57,609 nt of DNA from Globomyces pollinis-pini (lineage: Eukaryota; Chytridiomycota; Chytridiomycetes; Rhizophydiales; Globomycetaceae). The stretch lies in contig MU621164.1 in the NCBI GenBank assembly GCA_025399215.1, positions 9,125 to 66,733 of the forward strand, read 5' to 3'. The translations under genes and the position numbers were made by a program. Within the stretch, counting starts at the first letter, position 1. Each line of letters opens with the position of its first letter. The notes beneath the pieces are model-generated. The model was not told the DNA's origin. It was given only the letters and a program-made list of their open reading frames with translations, and made no database searches. Positions 41,736-54,627 of this stretch are shown here, piece after piece.

Positions 41736-44700
41736 ATGGATCCTTTTAACTGTCTTAGCGAATTCAAAAAGTTACAATCTGACCTTTATTCACAATATGG
41801 TCCTCAGTTGGGAATGGTTTCTGAAGATTTTCACATTAATCCATGCAATGAAAAGCAAACTGACTTGTTCAATAAATCAAAGGCGATAAATCATATTGGA
41901 TCCTTCAGAAAATATTTCATTTGGAATCTACCTGATGATGACTTTGAAATCAAATTTAAATCATCATGGAATAAATTGATTCAAATGAATGAGATTCTGA
42001 GAACATGCTTTGTTCAATCATCAAATGAATTATACCAATTCGTTATACCTTACAAGAATGGGAAACAAATTCAATCAACCGAAACAGAACTCGATGAATA
42101 TTTACAATTGGACTTGAAGACTCCGTTTGTTTTGGGAGACAGTCCATGGTGTAGATTAATGATTGTAGAAAATGGATTTGATAAACACTTGGTTTTTTCA
42201 ATTCATGAATTATTAGCCGATGATTGGACTTGCAGATTGCTTTTAAGCATGTTGGAAAAATTGGTCAACACAACTGTAGTATCTGATGTTGTTCATGTCA
42301 AGACTGTTGTTCCAATAGCTGAAAAACAACATGACTATATGATCAACTATTTTCAATCATACAGTCCTAAAAGTATTTTTGTAGTTCCTCCTGTCAAAGG
42401 GACGGAATCGGAATCCAATAACTTTGAATCTATAAAATGGAGTTTACAAATCACCAAATCCAAATTGGAACTAGCATCAGTTAATGTTCATACAGAACCA
42501 GATACTCTCTTGAAAGTAACTTGGGGAATGTTGCTTCAAATATTTACACAATCAGATGATGTTCTCTTTGCTTCAAACTATCAATTGAATGATATTCCAT
42601 TCGAAGGTGTAGAAGTGTAATTTCCTATTGATTCATTAACGTCTAGACTTAACCAAAACCTCATGGTGATGCCTTATCGTTTAAATATGGCCAACCAAAC
42701 AGTATCTTCATTAATGGAACAATTCAAAATCAACTCCAAGGACAAACAATATCATGTCATTGATGCTGATCAATTAAAGGCGTACCATGACATTGAAACT
42801 TTATTTAATTATACAAACTCTACGGATAACTTTCTAAAAACCAGTTTAAACTACGTGTTTAAAAATTACAAAAATGGTTTACCAAAGTTTAAAATGAATA
42901 TCGAAATCACTTCAACTGATAATTTCTTGAATGTGTTGATAAATTATAACAAAAGTTATATCTCCAAATCTTACGTGATCAGATTGATTGAAATCTTTGA
43001 TGAATTGTTATTAACAAATGTATCCAGTTGTCTAATTAGTAATGTATCTGGACCCATTCAAAAGAAATTTAAATTGCCTAGACGTCAACGACAAAGAATA
43101 TTGGAATTTGGAAAAGGAGTTTCCAGAAAATTGGCTTTTCAATGCATCCATTACGTTTTTGAACGTATGGTTGAAATTGATCCTGGTATCATTGCTGTGG
43201 AACATGGTATGGAATCAGTCACATATGGAGATTTAAATCATCGAGCAAATCAACTTGCTGCTCTTATTCTCGCCAATCGTTTGAAAGTGGGTGATAACGT
43301 TGCTATATTTACAACAAGATCGATAGAAATGGTTGTTGCTATCCTAGCCGTTTTAAAAGCTGGTTGTTCAGTTTTAATTATTGATATTCATTTGCCGTTG
43401 GAAAGAATTGAAGTTATGTTGGCTACTGCCGATAGTAAACTTATTCTTTGCCATCCTAGTATTGATATTGATGATTTTCCAATGTTTTCCAAATACAACA
43501 TCTGCTTAATTCAACAAAATTCGGAAAATATGGATTTTTCACCTCCTCTAATCTCATCACTTACCAGTGCTTATGTGACTTTCACGTCTGGTTCTACCAG
43601 TAGGCCAAAGGGTGTAGCTATTTCCCATCAATCATTGGTAAATTTTTGCACTTCAAACTTGTACAATGGATATAATATTTCAAAAGATAAACGTGTTGCT
43701 CAAGTCAGTTCCATTACTTTTGATATATGTATTGCAGATGTGTTATCTACTCTAACGAACCAAGGAACTCTGGTCTTGACTGTCGACGATGACTACCTCA
43801 CTGCCATCCAAAATGCTGATCAAGTGGTTATGACTCCAACACTAGTATCAAAATTCAGTCCTTCAGACTTTCCAAACCTAAAACGCGTAGTTCTTGGAGG
43901 GGAAAAGTTATCAATGTCTATTGTAAATGAATGGACTAAGGCAGTTACAGTCATCAATGGTTATGGACCAACTGAAACTACTCTTTGTTCATCAACCGCT
44001 GAAATGAAACCAGATCAAATGATCACTATTGGACATCCTATTCCAAATACCAATTTTTACCTAGTAGATAAGCAGTTGGAACTAGTCCCAATTGGAGTTC
44101 CTGGCGAATTAGTTATTGGAGGGTTAGGTATCGCATTGGGATACCTGAATCAACCTGAATTGACTGCCGAGAAGTTTATAAACAATCATTTTACAAATGA
44201 TGGAACCGAAATGTTTCGAACTGGTGATTTGTGTCGGTGGACAGAAAATGGAGAGATTGAACTTATTGGTCGTCAAGATGATATGATAAAACTCAAAGGA
44301 TATCGTATTGAATTGAATGAAATTTCATCAATTGTATTGAATTATCCTCATATACATTCATGTGAAATTCTGGTAAATGACAATAATATCATTGCCTATG
44401 TAACACCAACAAAGATCAACATAGAATTATTGCGAAGCTTTGTAAGTGATCGACTACCTCATTATATGTTACCATCGGTATACATTGCCATGGACAGTTT
44501 CCCAATGACCATCAATGGCAAGGTATATAAACTTTATTAACAATTGGCTCAGGTTGATAAACAAGAATTATCCAAGATTTCGATTCAAAATGATTTAGAA
44601 ATTCCTCAAACAGAAATTGAAATGAAATTGGCAATCATTTGGAGTGAACTTTTGAATATTGACGTATCTAAAATCGGAAGGCATTCTTCTTTCTTTCAAT

Positions 44701-47700
44701 TAGGAGGTGATTCATTAAAGCTCTTACGCTTATCGACAATGATCCAGGAATTGGACATTCATTTAACTACAAATGATATCTTCAAATATTCAACCTTGGC
44801 TCAAATGGCATCAATGAAAGAGTCGAATGACACACCTATCGAAATCAAACCCCTTTTAGTGTCGTAATTGATTATTACTGATTAATCATTTAGGTCTGAA
44901 ATTATACATGAAATTTATTCATTACACATTGCACCACACGAAAGTAATGTCGATTTCGATATATATCCAGCAACTCCTTTACAGTCAACTATGATAGTAA
45001 ATAGTTTGAAATCTCCATCAATGTATTTACACCAATACATATGGAAAACCAATGTTGATTTGAATGCTGGAAAGCTTGAAGAAGCCTTGAATCAAATCAT
45101 TTCATGTCATGCAATATTGAAAACTCGTTTTGTCACCACTCGTTTTGGTATCTATCAATTGGTACCACCTGAATTACACTATAAGATTCATATTGAAGAT
45201 GATTTAGAATCGTTCTTAAGTATTGATCGTACCAATGGGTTTCAAATACAAGATCAAAGTTGGTTTAGATTGACGCTAATTCAAAATGGAAAGTCTTATT
45301 CTCATGTAGTATTGACCATTCATCATGTATTATTTGATCATTGGAGTTTAGATACATTCGTTAACCAACTATTTGGTGTTTATGAAGGTGGAATCATTCA
45401 ACAACAACCACATTTCAAAAGAGTTGTGGAATATATTCAATCTCATGATTTTAAGAGGCTGAAAGATTTTTGGAAGTCATACCTGTCAGGATACCAATCA
45501 AACCTCGAACTGAATGATAGATATCTTTATTTTAATGCAACTGATGGGTTTGAATCTCTTCAGCTTGAAAAATCTTTACGTTTAGATCAATTAAACGATT
45601 TTGCATCTCGCCATCGAGTTACAGTGCCAACATTGGTGAAAACTGCTTGGGCCTTAACGTTAAGTTCATTTATGCAAACAAATGATGTTGTGTTTAGTAA
45701 CTTGGTGTCTGGAAGAGATTTGCCAATTGACCGTGTAGAAAGGTAAAAATATGATTGTTGACAATAGTATTGTTGGATTGTTAACCAATAATATCCCTTG
45801 TCGATTTCAGATTGATCGTAACCTTACAATGGCAAGTTTATTAAAGAATGCACAAGAAGATTACTATTCCGTGTTACCACATTCACAATGTAGTAATTCA
45901 AGCATAAAACGGTGGATTGGAAAGGATAAGTTGTGTGATACTATGTTTGTTTATCATAATCAACCACTACATGACTTTAATACTGTAACTTCAGTTACAT
46001 TGGTGTCTGAAAATCAACTGATGGAAGAAATATTCGAAGGTTATTCATTAGTCGTTATCGCAGAACCTCTTGACGGCAATTTATCGATTAATTTAGCCTT
46101 CTGTAACATTGATTCCAGTTTGGTGAAAAACATTGGATCTTACTTGGTCAAATTATTGGAAAATTTAATAGTCAATGATTACAATCAAGTTAAAGTGTCT
46201 CGAGTACTGGCTGATTGTTTGGTTGATCATGAAAAATTGTTGACAATGGGTAAAGGGATATCTAAAGTGTTACCATACAAATGTGCTCATCATGGTATTG
46301 AAGAAATCGCTGCATCAAACCCTGACGATGTTGCTATTGAAGAGAGCGATAAAAGGATTTCTTATGGAGATTTGAACAGTAGAGCTAATCACCTTGCAAA
46401 TCATTTGATCTTACAAGGCTTACAAATTGGACAAGCAGTCGGAATAGTGACAACTAGATCAATTGAAATGGTGATAGCTTTTTTGGCAGTTTTAAAAGCT
46501 GGTGGTGCTATTATGGTCATTGACCATACCTTACCAGCAGATCGAATTCAAACCATGCTTCAAATTTCACAATGTCAATTTTTGTTATACCATTTTGATA
46601 TTCCAATGCATAGATATTCCGTTTTTGATGATCTGAAATGCTATCAAATTGACATGAAGTTCAATGACAATACACCATTTAAACCAATTCTCATTCCAAC
46701 TCTTAGTGGCGCTTACATTGCATTTACGTCTGGCTCCACTAGTAACCCAAAAGCCGTATTAGTAACTCATCGTTCTTTGGTCAATTTCGTAACATCTAAT
46801 GGTTATAATGGTTACGATATTGCAAAAGGTACCCGTGTTGCACAAGTTGGTGCTATCATTTTTGATATGTGTATATCTGATGTACTTGCTACACTTACTA
46901 ATAATGGGATATTAATTCTCACTGTTGAAAATGACTACTACACTGCCATCAGCAAATCAGAACAAGTTGTAATGACACCAACATTGATTTCAAAATTTAA
47001 ACCTTCCGACTTTCCTAATTTAAAACGGTTAATATTGGGAGGTGAGCTGTTACCTCAAAAAATTGTAGAAGAATGGTCACATCATGTCACTTTAATTAAT
47101 GGTTATGGTCCATCAGAAGCTACGTTATGTTCATCTACTGCTGTAGTTCAAAGTGGTAAGTGTATTACCATTGGGAAACCCATTCCTAATGTTAACCACT
47201 ATATTGTCGATAAGTATATGCAATTGGTTCCGATTGGTGTTTTAGGTGAACTGGTTATTGGGGGCGCTGGTGTAGCTCAAGGTTACTTGAATCAACCCGA
47301 GTTGACATTTGAAAAGTTTATCTTAAATCACTTTACGAACGATGGTACGGAAATGTATCGAACTGGTGACATTGGTCGTTGGACAGAAGATGGTCAAATT
47401 GAAATTCTGGGCCGAATGGATGATATGGTTAAACTGAAGGGATATCGTATTGAATTGGACATGATATCTTATGCTTTGACTTCACATTTGGATGTTGATA
47501 CTGCTGCTGTATGGGTAAACGATGACATTCTTCTAGCATGTATAACTCCTTCCACTGTGGATGTAGAATCAGTTCGTAGTTTCGTTGCTGATATGTTACC
47601 CCATTATATGATTCCTGCAGTAATCATTACCATGGAAGCGCTACCAATGAACGCTAATGGAAAGGTACTGCATTATACTTTACTAAAGATAGATTGATAA

Positions 47701-50700
47701 AAAACAATTATCCCAAATTCAATATGCTAAAGAATTGGAAACCCCAGTAACAGTAGAAGAGCACCAAATGGCTGGGTTATGGAGTGAAATACTTGGGGTT
47801 GACGTTTCAATTATTGGAAGAAATACATCCTTTTTCGAGTTAGGAGGTGATTCATTGTTAGCAATCCGCTTAGTAGTGGAATCAAAGAAGAAAGGATTCG
47901 AGTTAACCAACTCTATTATATTTAAAAAACCCACCTTAATTCAGCTTGCTACTTATAAAGCTATCGGCATCGACATCCAGTCGTCTCTTGTATCGTAATC
48001 ATTTTCATACACTCAAATTAGAGCGGAAATTATCCATCGCATTTACAAAAAGTATACAGAAAAGTATGAACAGCTTATTAGTTTCGATATTTATCCAGCT
48101 ACTCCACTGCAATCATCAATGGTTAATCGAACTCTACTATATCCAAATGCGAATGTTACACAGATTGTATGGAATACGGTTGAGAACCCTGATATTCACA
48201 CGATGGAACTTGCTTTAATGCATGTAGTGAATTGTCATGATATTTTAAAAACACGGTTCGTTATAGTAGATGATGTGGTTTACCAAGTTGTACCAGATAA
48301 GGGAAATTGCGAAGTAATAATCGGAAATTGCTTAGAAACATATTTAAAAGAGGATAAACTCTGTGGTTTCAATTTGGATGATCGGAACTGGATTCGAGTT
48401 GCATTCATTGGCGATGAAGAGGAAGCAGTATATTCACATATTGTTTTTACAATTCATAATGCTCTATCTGATGGTTATAGTATGGAATCAATCATTAACG
48501 ACATTTTCAATGCTTATTATGGAAACGCGATTGATAATCATCAATCTTTCAAAACGGTGGTTGAGATGATTGAATCAAAAGACCAGAAGCATTTACAGGC
48601 ATTTTTAGAATCGTATTTGCACGAATATACTCCTCCACCTGGGTTTAGTAAATCAGATGATGCCATAAAACGTGTTGATAATTCAATGCTTGAAATTCCA
48701 AGTTTAGTCACCATTGATGAATTGATCACAGTATCGGCAAGCCTCAATATTGATATTACAAGTCTTTTGAATGCTGCTTGGGCTTTAACATTGAAAGTTT
48801 ACAAACAACAAGATGATGTTGCATTTGCCCGATTGGTTTCTTACAGAGATGCCCCCGACAATGAAAATAGGTACTTGAATTATAAATTCTTAATATTAGT
48901 GTTGTGGGAATGATGCTTAATCATGCACCTTGCCGTATGACTGTCCGTGACTATAAAACCATTGATGAACTATTACATATGGCTCAGGAAGATTCAATCG
49001 ATGTACTACCATACACATTCTGCAACCTTCAAGAATGGAATGGCCATCACTCCATTTCAGAAATATTTGACACCCTACTTATATATGAAGATAAGATCTT
49101 TGAAGATGAATCAAAATCTGTGAACAAGGATTTACTGGTTTATCCACACGACAATGTTGTAGAGCCATTATACAATTTTGATAATTTTGATATTCAAGTT
49201 CATATTCTTCAGCGTGACCGATTGGTGACCAAAATGATCTATAATGGGGTGAAAGTAGATTTTAATATTGTGTCTGGAATGGCGATTTATTTCAATTATA
49301 TTCTATCAGAAATTGTTAACCCTATATTCCTCACAAAGAAAATCCAAGAATTAAATGTAATCCCAGAAGAGAATGACATGTTGATTCAATTCGGAACTGG
49401 GCCATATAGAGAAATATCGCATCAATGTACACACTACGCATTTGAAGATATGGTAGAGATTGATCCAGACGTAATTGCAGTGGAATTTGATGGAGAATCA
49501 ATCACATACGGGGAATTAAATGAACGCGCCAATAATCTTGCAGCACAACTAATGGCTCGCGGAGTTAAAGTTGGAGATTTTGTTGCTGTTTTAACAATCC
49601 GATCCATTGAGATGATTATTGGGTTCTTTGCTGTTCTAAAAGCTGGAGCTGCGTTCCTACCAATTGACAGTAACTTGGACCTCGAGCGCATATTATTCAT
49701 GCTGGAAACTTGCTCTTGTCAAACTATTCTAGTACATCATGAGTCCGTGGATACGTTAGAAAGTATTAATATGTTTCTAGACATCTTGGATCTGCATGAA
49801 ATTGTCCCTGGTATTGTTTTTGAACCACCAACTATTCTTTCATTCAGTCCCGCTTATGCTATATTCACATCTGGATCAACTGGAACACCAAAAGGTGTCT
49901 CAATTAGCCATATTGCACTATCCAACTATGCATGCGTAATTCCAAATGTATTGGAAGTAAAAAAAGGTACTCGAGTAGCACAAGTAGCATCAATCTCTTT
50001 CGATATCTGCATCAGTGATATTTTTAGCACCCTTTGCTGTCACGGGACATTAGTTCTTCGTAACGATTTTGAATTTGAAAGTGCGATACAAAATGCAGAT
50101 ACACTACAAGCAACACCAACGTTTATCTCCAAGTTAAATCCTGATGATTTCCCATCATTGCGTAGGATCAACCTAGGTGGCGAAATCTTACAACCTCATC
50201 TAGCAGCAAAATGGTCTAACAGAGTTACGCTTGTCAATGGGTATGGACCAACAGAGACAACTATAACGTCTTCATTCGCTGTTATAAAAGAAAAGGATGT
50301 AATAACAGTAGGTAAACCAATGCCAAATACTGTTCAATATATTGTGGATAAGAACATGCAATTGGTGCCTGTTGGTGTACCGGGTGAACTTTTAATTGGA
50401 GGAATGGGAGTTGCTTTGGGGTACATAAATCAACCTGGTTTAACAGCGCAAAAATTTATTGACAATCGATTCCTCAATGATGGATCTAAAATGTATCGTA
50501 CTGGTGATATTTGCCGTTGGACTGCCGATGGGAACATTCAAATTTTGGGTCGTATGGATGATCTTGTTAAAGTGAATGGCTATCGAGTTGAATTAGATGA
50601 AGTGTCATTCGCAATCGCTAAACATCCAGACGTGACCGGTGCATCTGTTTTATTGAAAGAAGACCAACTCTTTGCTTATATCACTCCTCAAACAGTTAAT

Positions 50701-51898
50701 TTACATTCTGTTCTTGAGTATGTAACAGATCGTTTACCATCGCATATGATCCCTGCCGTTTTTGTCACCCTTAATGTGTTTCCAATGAATGCCAATGGAA
50801 AGGTAATTTATAATTGAATTAAAACTTTAGATTGACAAGTATGAGTTAGCTAAAGCTCGAATCCCAACACCTATTGAGATACCAGCCAATGAAGCAGAGA
50901 AGACTTTAGCGGAAATCTGGAGTACATTATTAAATGTTGATATAACAACCATTGGTAGAGAAACTACATTTGCAGAATTAGGAGGCGATGAGGTGAAAAT
51001 CAATCAACTTGTAACTTTATGTCAAGAATTTGGATGGAGGATAACAACATTGGATGTAACCAAATTCCAAACTTTGAAAAAGATTTCATTATTGAAACCT
51101 AAATTTGAAATAAAAGAAGAGATCTATGATTTGAATATGATTATGGAGATGGAAAATTCAGGTAATGATCAGTATTTGGTAAACAAATTAGATTATGATG
51201 AAGCATCTCCTGGTAATATCGAACTGACCAATCCTCTTTTCCGAGATGAATTCAAATCCAGACCTATTTCAGTAGTTTGTTTACACGGTGAAGGATCATG
51301 TGAATCAATATTCCGAAATCAACTCTCATACATCAAGAAATATTTAGGTTATCATGTACAGTTCCATTTTATTGAAGCATTAAATGAAACTGAAAGCTTC
51401 TTGTCTGATCACTATGGAACTCAAGTTTATGAATGGTGGTCAGCAGCTGATGGTAATGCGAAAGTGTATGAAAGTATTCGATATGTGACTGAACATTTGA
51501 AAATTATTGGACCAGTTGATGCCATTCTTGGATTTTCTCAAGGTGCCAGTCTAGTAGAATTATTGGATCAAATTTCAAGTAGAAATTTAATTGAACGAAC
51601 ATGGGAATTCAGTATTCTGTTCTCTGGTATTCCATTAAACACATTTGAATTCCCCGAATTTTATAACGATGAATATCCTGATCCTTTAACGACCAAAGCG
51701 ATTGTTCTATCAGGAGCAGGTGAACGAGGAGGATTATATGATTCATCGGAAATGATTGCTAGATATAGTACAACAAACAGTTTGTTTTTGGAACATACCA
51801 AAGGTCATGAAATCCCTCAGTATGACAACTTCATTAAGCAGTTTGCAGAACAGTTACTGAGATTCTCCGTGAAATCTAGATTTGAAAAAATGATTTAA
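41736..51898 (+). CDS. Trimodular nonribosomal peptide synthetase, C-A-T-C-A-T-C-A-T*-hydrolase
   Basis: Nine exons, with eight introns of 25-30 nt (42617, 44523, 44864, 45743, 47665, 47995, 48871, 50803), join exactly to 3,311 residues. Module 1: C with degenerate motif HELLADD near residue 157, A (TSGSTSRPKG, NGYGPTETT, FRTGDLCRW, NGKVDK), T (LGGDS near 969). Module 2: C (HHVLFDH, near 1164), A (TSGSTSNPKA, NGYGPSEAT), T (LGGDS near 1989). Module 3: C (HNALSDG near 2184), A (TSGSTGTPKG, NGYGPTETT), T with LGGDE near 3006, so no phosphopantetheine Ser. The end (3090-3311) is an FSH1/OVCA2-like alpha/beta hydrolase with CLHGEG, GFSQGA and KGHEIP as nucleophile and His motifs. All A-domain core motifs are intact. 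The product is unknown. Confidence 0.93.
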
Positions 51899-52367
51899 AA
51901 AGAAATAGATTATTATTATCAGTTCAAGTTCATTAAATTGTATGTATTGATGGATACATCATTTACCATTCTGAGTCTAAGATTATGAATGATTATCCAT
52001 TTTGAGTTCAAAATTCCCTATCGAATTTAATTAATGAGACGGCAATCAAAAACGTGAATGATTGTGAGTAAACGTGAAGACACCTGATATCACATTCATA
52101 CACGGACTCACGACATTGTTATCACTCCAACCTAGTACATCATCAATTTTCAAAGTATATTCATTGACTATATGATTGATAAATCAAATTCCATTGTAGT
52201 GATTGTATTCAATTACATCCCGAGTGATCTTTTCGGAATAAGCGATTAGATTACATTAAAAATTATACCCAATTTGTAATGATGAAATGACCATGTACTT
52301 TGCCACGACTTTCAAGGTACTCGAATATAAATAGACTCATCAAAACAGACCCAACTATTCAAAAAAA
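51899..52367. other. Intergenic interval downstream of the NRPS
   Basis: A 469-bp AT-rich stretch containing the NRPS 3' UTR and the promoter of the next secreted-protein gene. No other feature is seen. Confidence 0.45.
52326..52333 (+). promoter_or_regulatory. TATA box of secreted-protein gene
   Basis: TATAAATA ends 34 bp before the ATG at 52368, with an A-rich leader immediately before the start codon. Confidence 0.55.
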
Positions 52368-52973
52368 ATGTATACTTTTTTACTATCAATACTTACCATG
52401 GTTTCTCTGACTCGATCGATTCCTATCGATCAACATGATCCATCTCCATATACGGTATATTCCGAAATCTGTCAAACCATTGGACCTGTTCAAGTATGTG
52501 CTCAAAATATCCAAAAAGGATTTCCATTTCTATTAATTCAATATGCAACAGATGGGTATTTATGGGATAAAGCCAGTCCGATATCTGCTTGGGTCAAACT
52601 AAACGATCATGAATTAATAACCCCGAATTTTTATGCTGCTAGTGATGGGAGAGGTGGAGCAGTGAAATATGCTTATTACACTCTAGGTAGATTTCAAAAT
52701 CTACAATTATGTTATCGAGCTACTACCAAAGATGATGTTGATTATACTTACAAGTGGTATCGACGTTGTCCAGTTACAGATAGATTTCCTTTATTGAATG
52801 GTGGTATGAAGGAAGGAAAGTTGGATTGGTATTATGATGGTCGGTTGGAAGAGAATTTCTTTGAGAATGTTAGTAGAACAAATTGGAAGGTTGAAATCGC
52901 GTTCAAGAATGATATTGGTTATTGGGATTCACTCAATGGTAAAAATTATCAATTTCATTTTAATATCGTTTAA
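52368..52973 (+). CDS. Small secreted protein, possible carbohydrate-binding beta-sandwich
   Basis: A 201-residue single-exon protein. The signal peptide MYTFLLSILTMVSLTRSIP is followed by a Cys-containing domain (EICQTIGPVQVCAQNI) with many aromatic residues. The C-terminal segment (NWKVEIAFKND then IGYWDSLNGKNYQFHF) resembles the WDNN-x-GKNY motif of CBM21/CBM53-type starch-binding modules. This resemblance is by eye only and the protein has no catalytic domain. No GPI tail or membrane helix is present, so it should be released. A TATA box sits 34 bp upstream. A link to the NRPS is not supported by anything other than adjacency. Confidence 0.75.
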   Translation: MYTFLLSILTMVSLTRSIPIDQHDPSPYTVYSEICQTIGPVQVCAQNIQKGFPFLLIQYATDGYLWDKASPISAWVKLNDHELITPNFYAASDGRGGAVKYAYYTLGRFQNLQLCYRATTKDDVDYTYKWYRRCPVTDRFPLLNGGMKEGKLDWYYDGRLEENFFENVSRTNWKVEIAFKNDIGYWDSLNGKNYQFHFNIV

Positions 52974-53179
52974 TAAATCATAGTTAACTTATTGGTTCAG
53001 TGTGGTGCCTTGAGCAAATAGTATAACAAGTTGAAAGACCTGTTAGTCGTTTACTTGAAAGCAAGAAATAGATACACAATACAATTTGGGATTACAATGG
53101 ATTGATATATTGAAAGACTAGTTTATAAAATCAATGAAAAGAAAATGAATGACTAATAAATTTCAATACAAGTACAATT

Positions 53180-54627
53180 CTAAACCCATCGCCAAGCAAC
53201 CCAAACCACCAAAAGCGATACAAGTACCAATAACCGGACAGAATTGACATGAAAGAATCGATCCACACGTTGCCAGAAAATAATACTTGATACCCGTTTA
53301 AGTGGTTTCAATTGGAGAGGGTTGACACGCTCAAGGTGGTACAACCCTACAACCGGATTATGATCACTGAAATGAATACGTGTAATGCCAGTGTAGAGCA
53401 GATTAGTGATAGTATGGTATGAGGAATTGAAGAATAGAATACGATCGGTATAGGAGGGTAAACGTTTCGAATCATAAATCCGAATATGTTTCTTTTCATC
53501 ACCATTCGATAACAATTTTGTTGTATCATCCACAACAATCTGAGTTCCTTTACTTTTCTTGAATTTAAAAGTTGGAAGGAAATTAATGGCGGATTCTTTG
53601 AACTGTGCCAATATACCTTGTTCCGAGTCCATCAAAAATTTCAATTCATCATGTAAAAGTAACTGAGTGACACTTTCAGATTCAATCAATTGTTGTAGTT
53701 GCGTATATGTGGGTATAGAATAATTCTTATCTTTGATGTTGGTAGTATGGTATCCCCAATTAGCTTTTGATCCTTTAATTCGATAATTTAAATCTCCAAA
53801 AAACCAAATAAGTTCATAATCTTGTGCCAAGGCACCTGCTTCAACTAATTTTTTACTAAATTCTACAAATAAATTCGATTAGAAATAAAAACCTGTCACT
53901 GGGATAGATTTCCGATCACCTTCGATCAACAAATGAGGGTTTGAAGCCAAACAATCTAATTCCTTACAATTTCCATTCATCATCAATGGTTTCAAAAACA
54001 ATGTTGATAAAATATGATTGGCTTCTTCTTGTCTCCATAAACAATTTGATTCCCCTTCATGTGCTTGTAGATGTGTATTTATAAAACAAAATGTAGATAC
54101 TTGATTTGGATATTTTTCTAATTCGAATTCTAAACCGATACCGATAGCACCCTTGTTACCATACATTCCAAGTAAACCGGTACCTATATGACCGGTATAA
54201 ACAGATTTAGCAATCACTCCCACTTTTGTATACACAATCAAACCAAACTAACAATATCAAAAAATAGAACGTTACACCACATCTTCTACCAGCCCATAAA
54301 GGTCTATATTTTTCCCCTTGACCATGAATCTGTTCAATAGTTTTTGAAATCAAATCAATCCAAGGTTCTAAACCTACAATTTCTGACCCATGTCGAGTAT
54401 GATTTGTATGACACCAATAAGATTCTTGAGCAGGAGTGATTAGTAAAGATACTTGAGATTTGATTTCCTGAAGTCCGATTGCTAAGATGAATCAAGTAGA
54501 TAAGATTACCTATGATATCAGGACTGGGACTAAGAGATTTTTCCAACCAAGGAGTTAAATCCAAAGATTGTTTTGGACACATTTCAGCAACGTTCCAACT
54601 TCCGATTTGTATTGTAGTTTTCATCAT
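53180..54627 (-). CDS. Tail-anchored inositol polyphosphate 5-phosphatase (Inp54-like)
   Basis: Removes the 5-phosphate of phosphoinositides such as PtdIns(4,5)P2. The catalytic domain motifs are in order: GSWNVAEMCP, GLQE-type segment, GTGLLGMYGNKGAIGIGLE, FINTHLQAHEGE, FFGDLNYRIKG, LPSYTDRILFF and the catalytic SDHNPV. After the domain comes a Pro-rich linker and a single C-terminal hydrophobic helix (SVRLLVLVSLLVVWVAWRWV) at the very end, the layout of tail-anchored ER 5-phosphatases such as yeast Inp54. At least two short introns occur (around 53835-53880 and 54240-54290) and another near 54470-54520. I chose ATG 54627, which puts GSWNV close to the start; an in-frame ATG at 54678 would add a Lys-rich leader. 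Confidence 0.88.

Noticed and set aside
44523..51000. Idea that the NRPS is several separate or frameshifted genes
   Set aside because: Every break coincides with a 25-30-nt GT-AG intron, and joining all eight gives an exact open frame with unbroken domain motifs.
53880..54241. Separate small gene inside the 5-phosphatase locus
   Set aside because: It carries the INTHLQAHEGE motif and is an internal exon of the 5-phosphatase.
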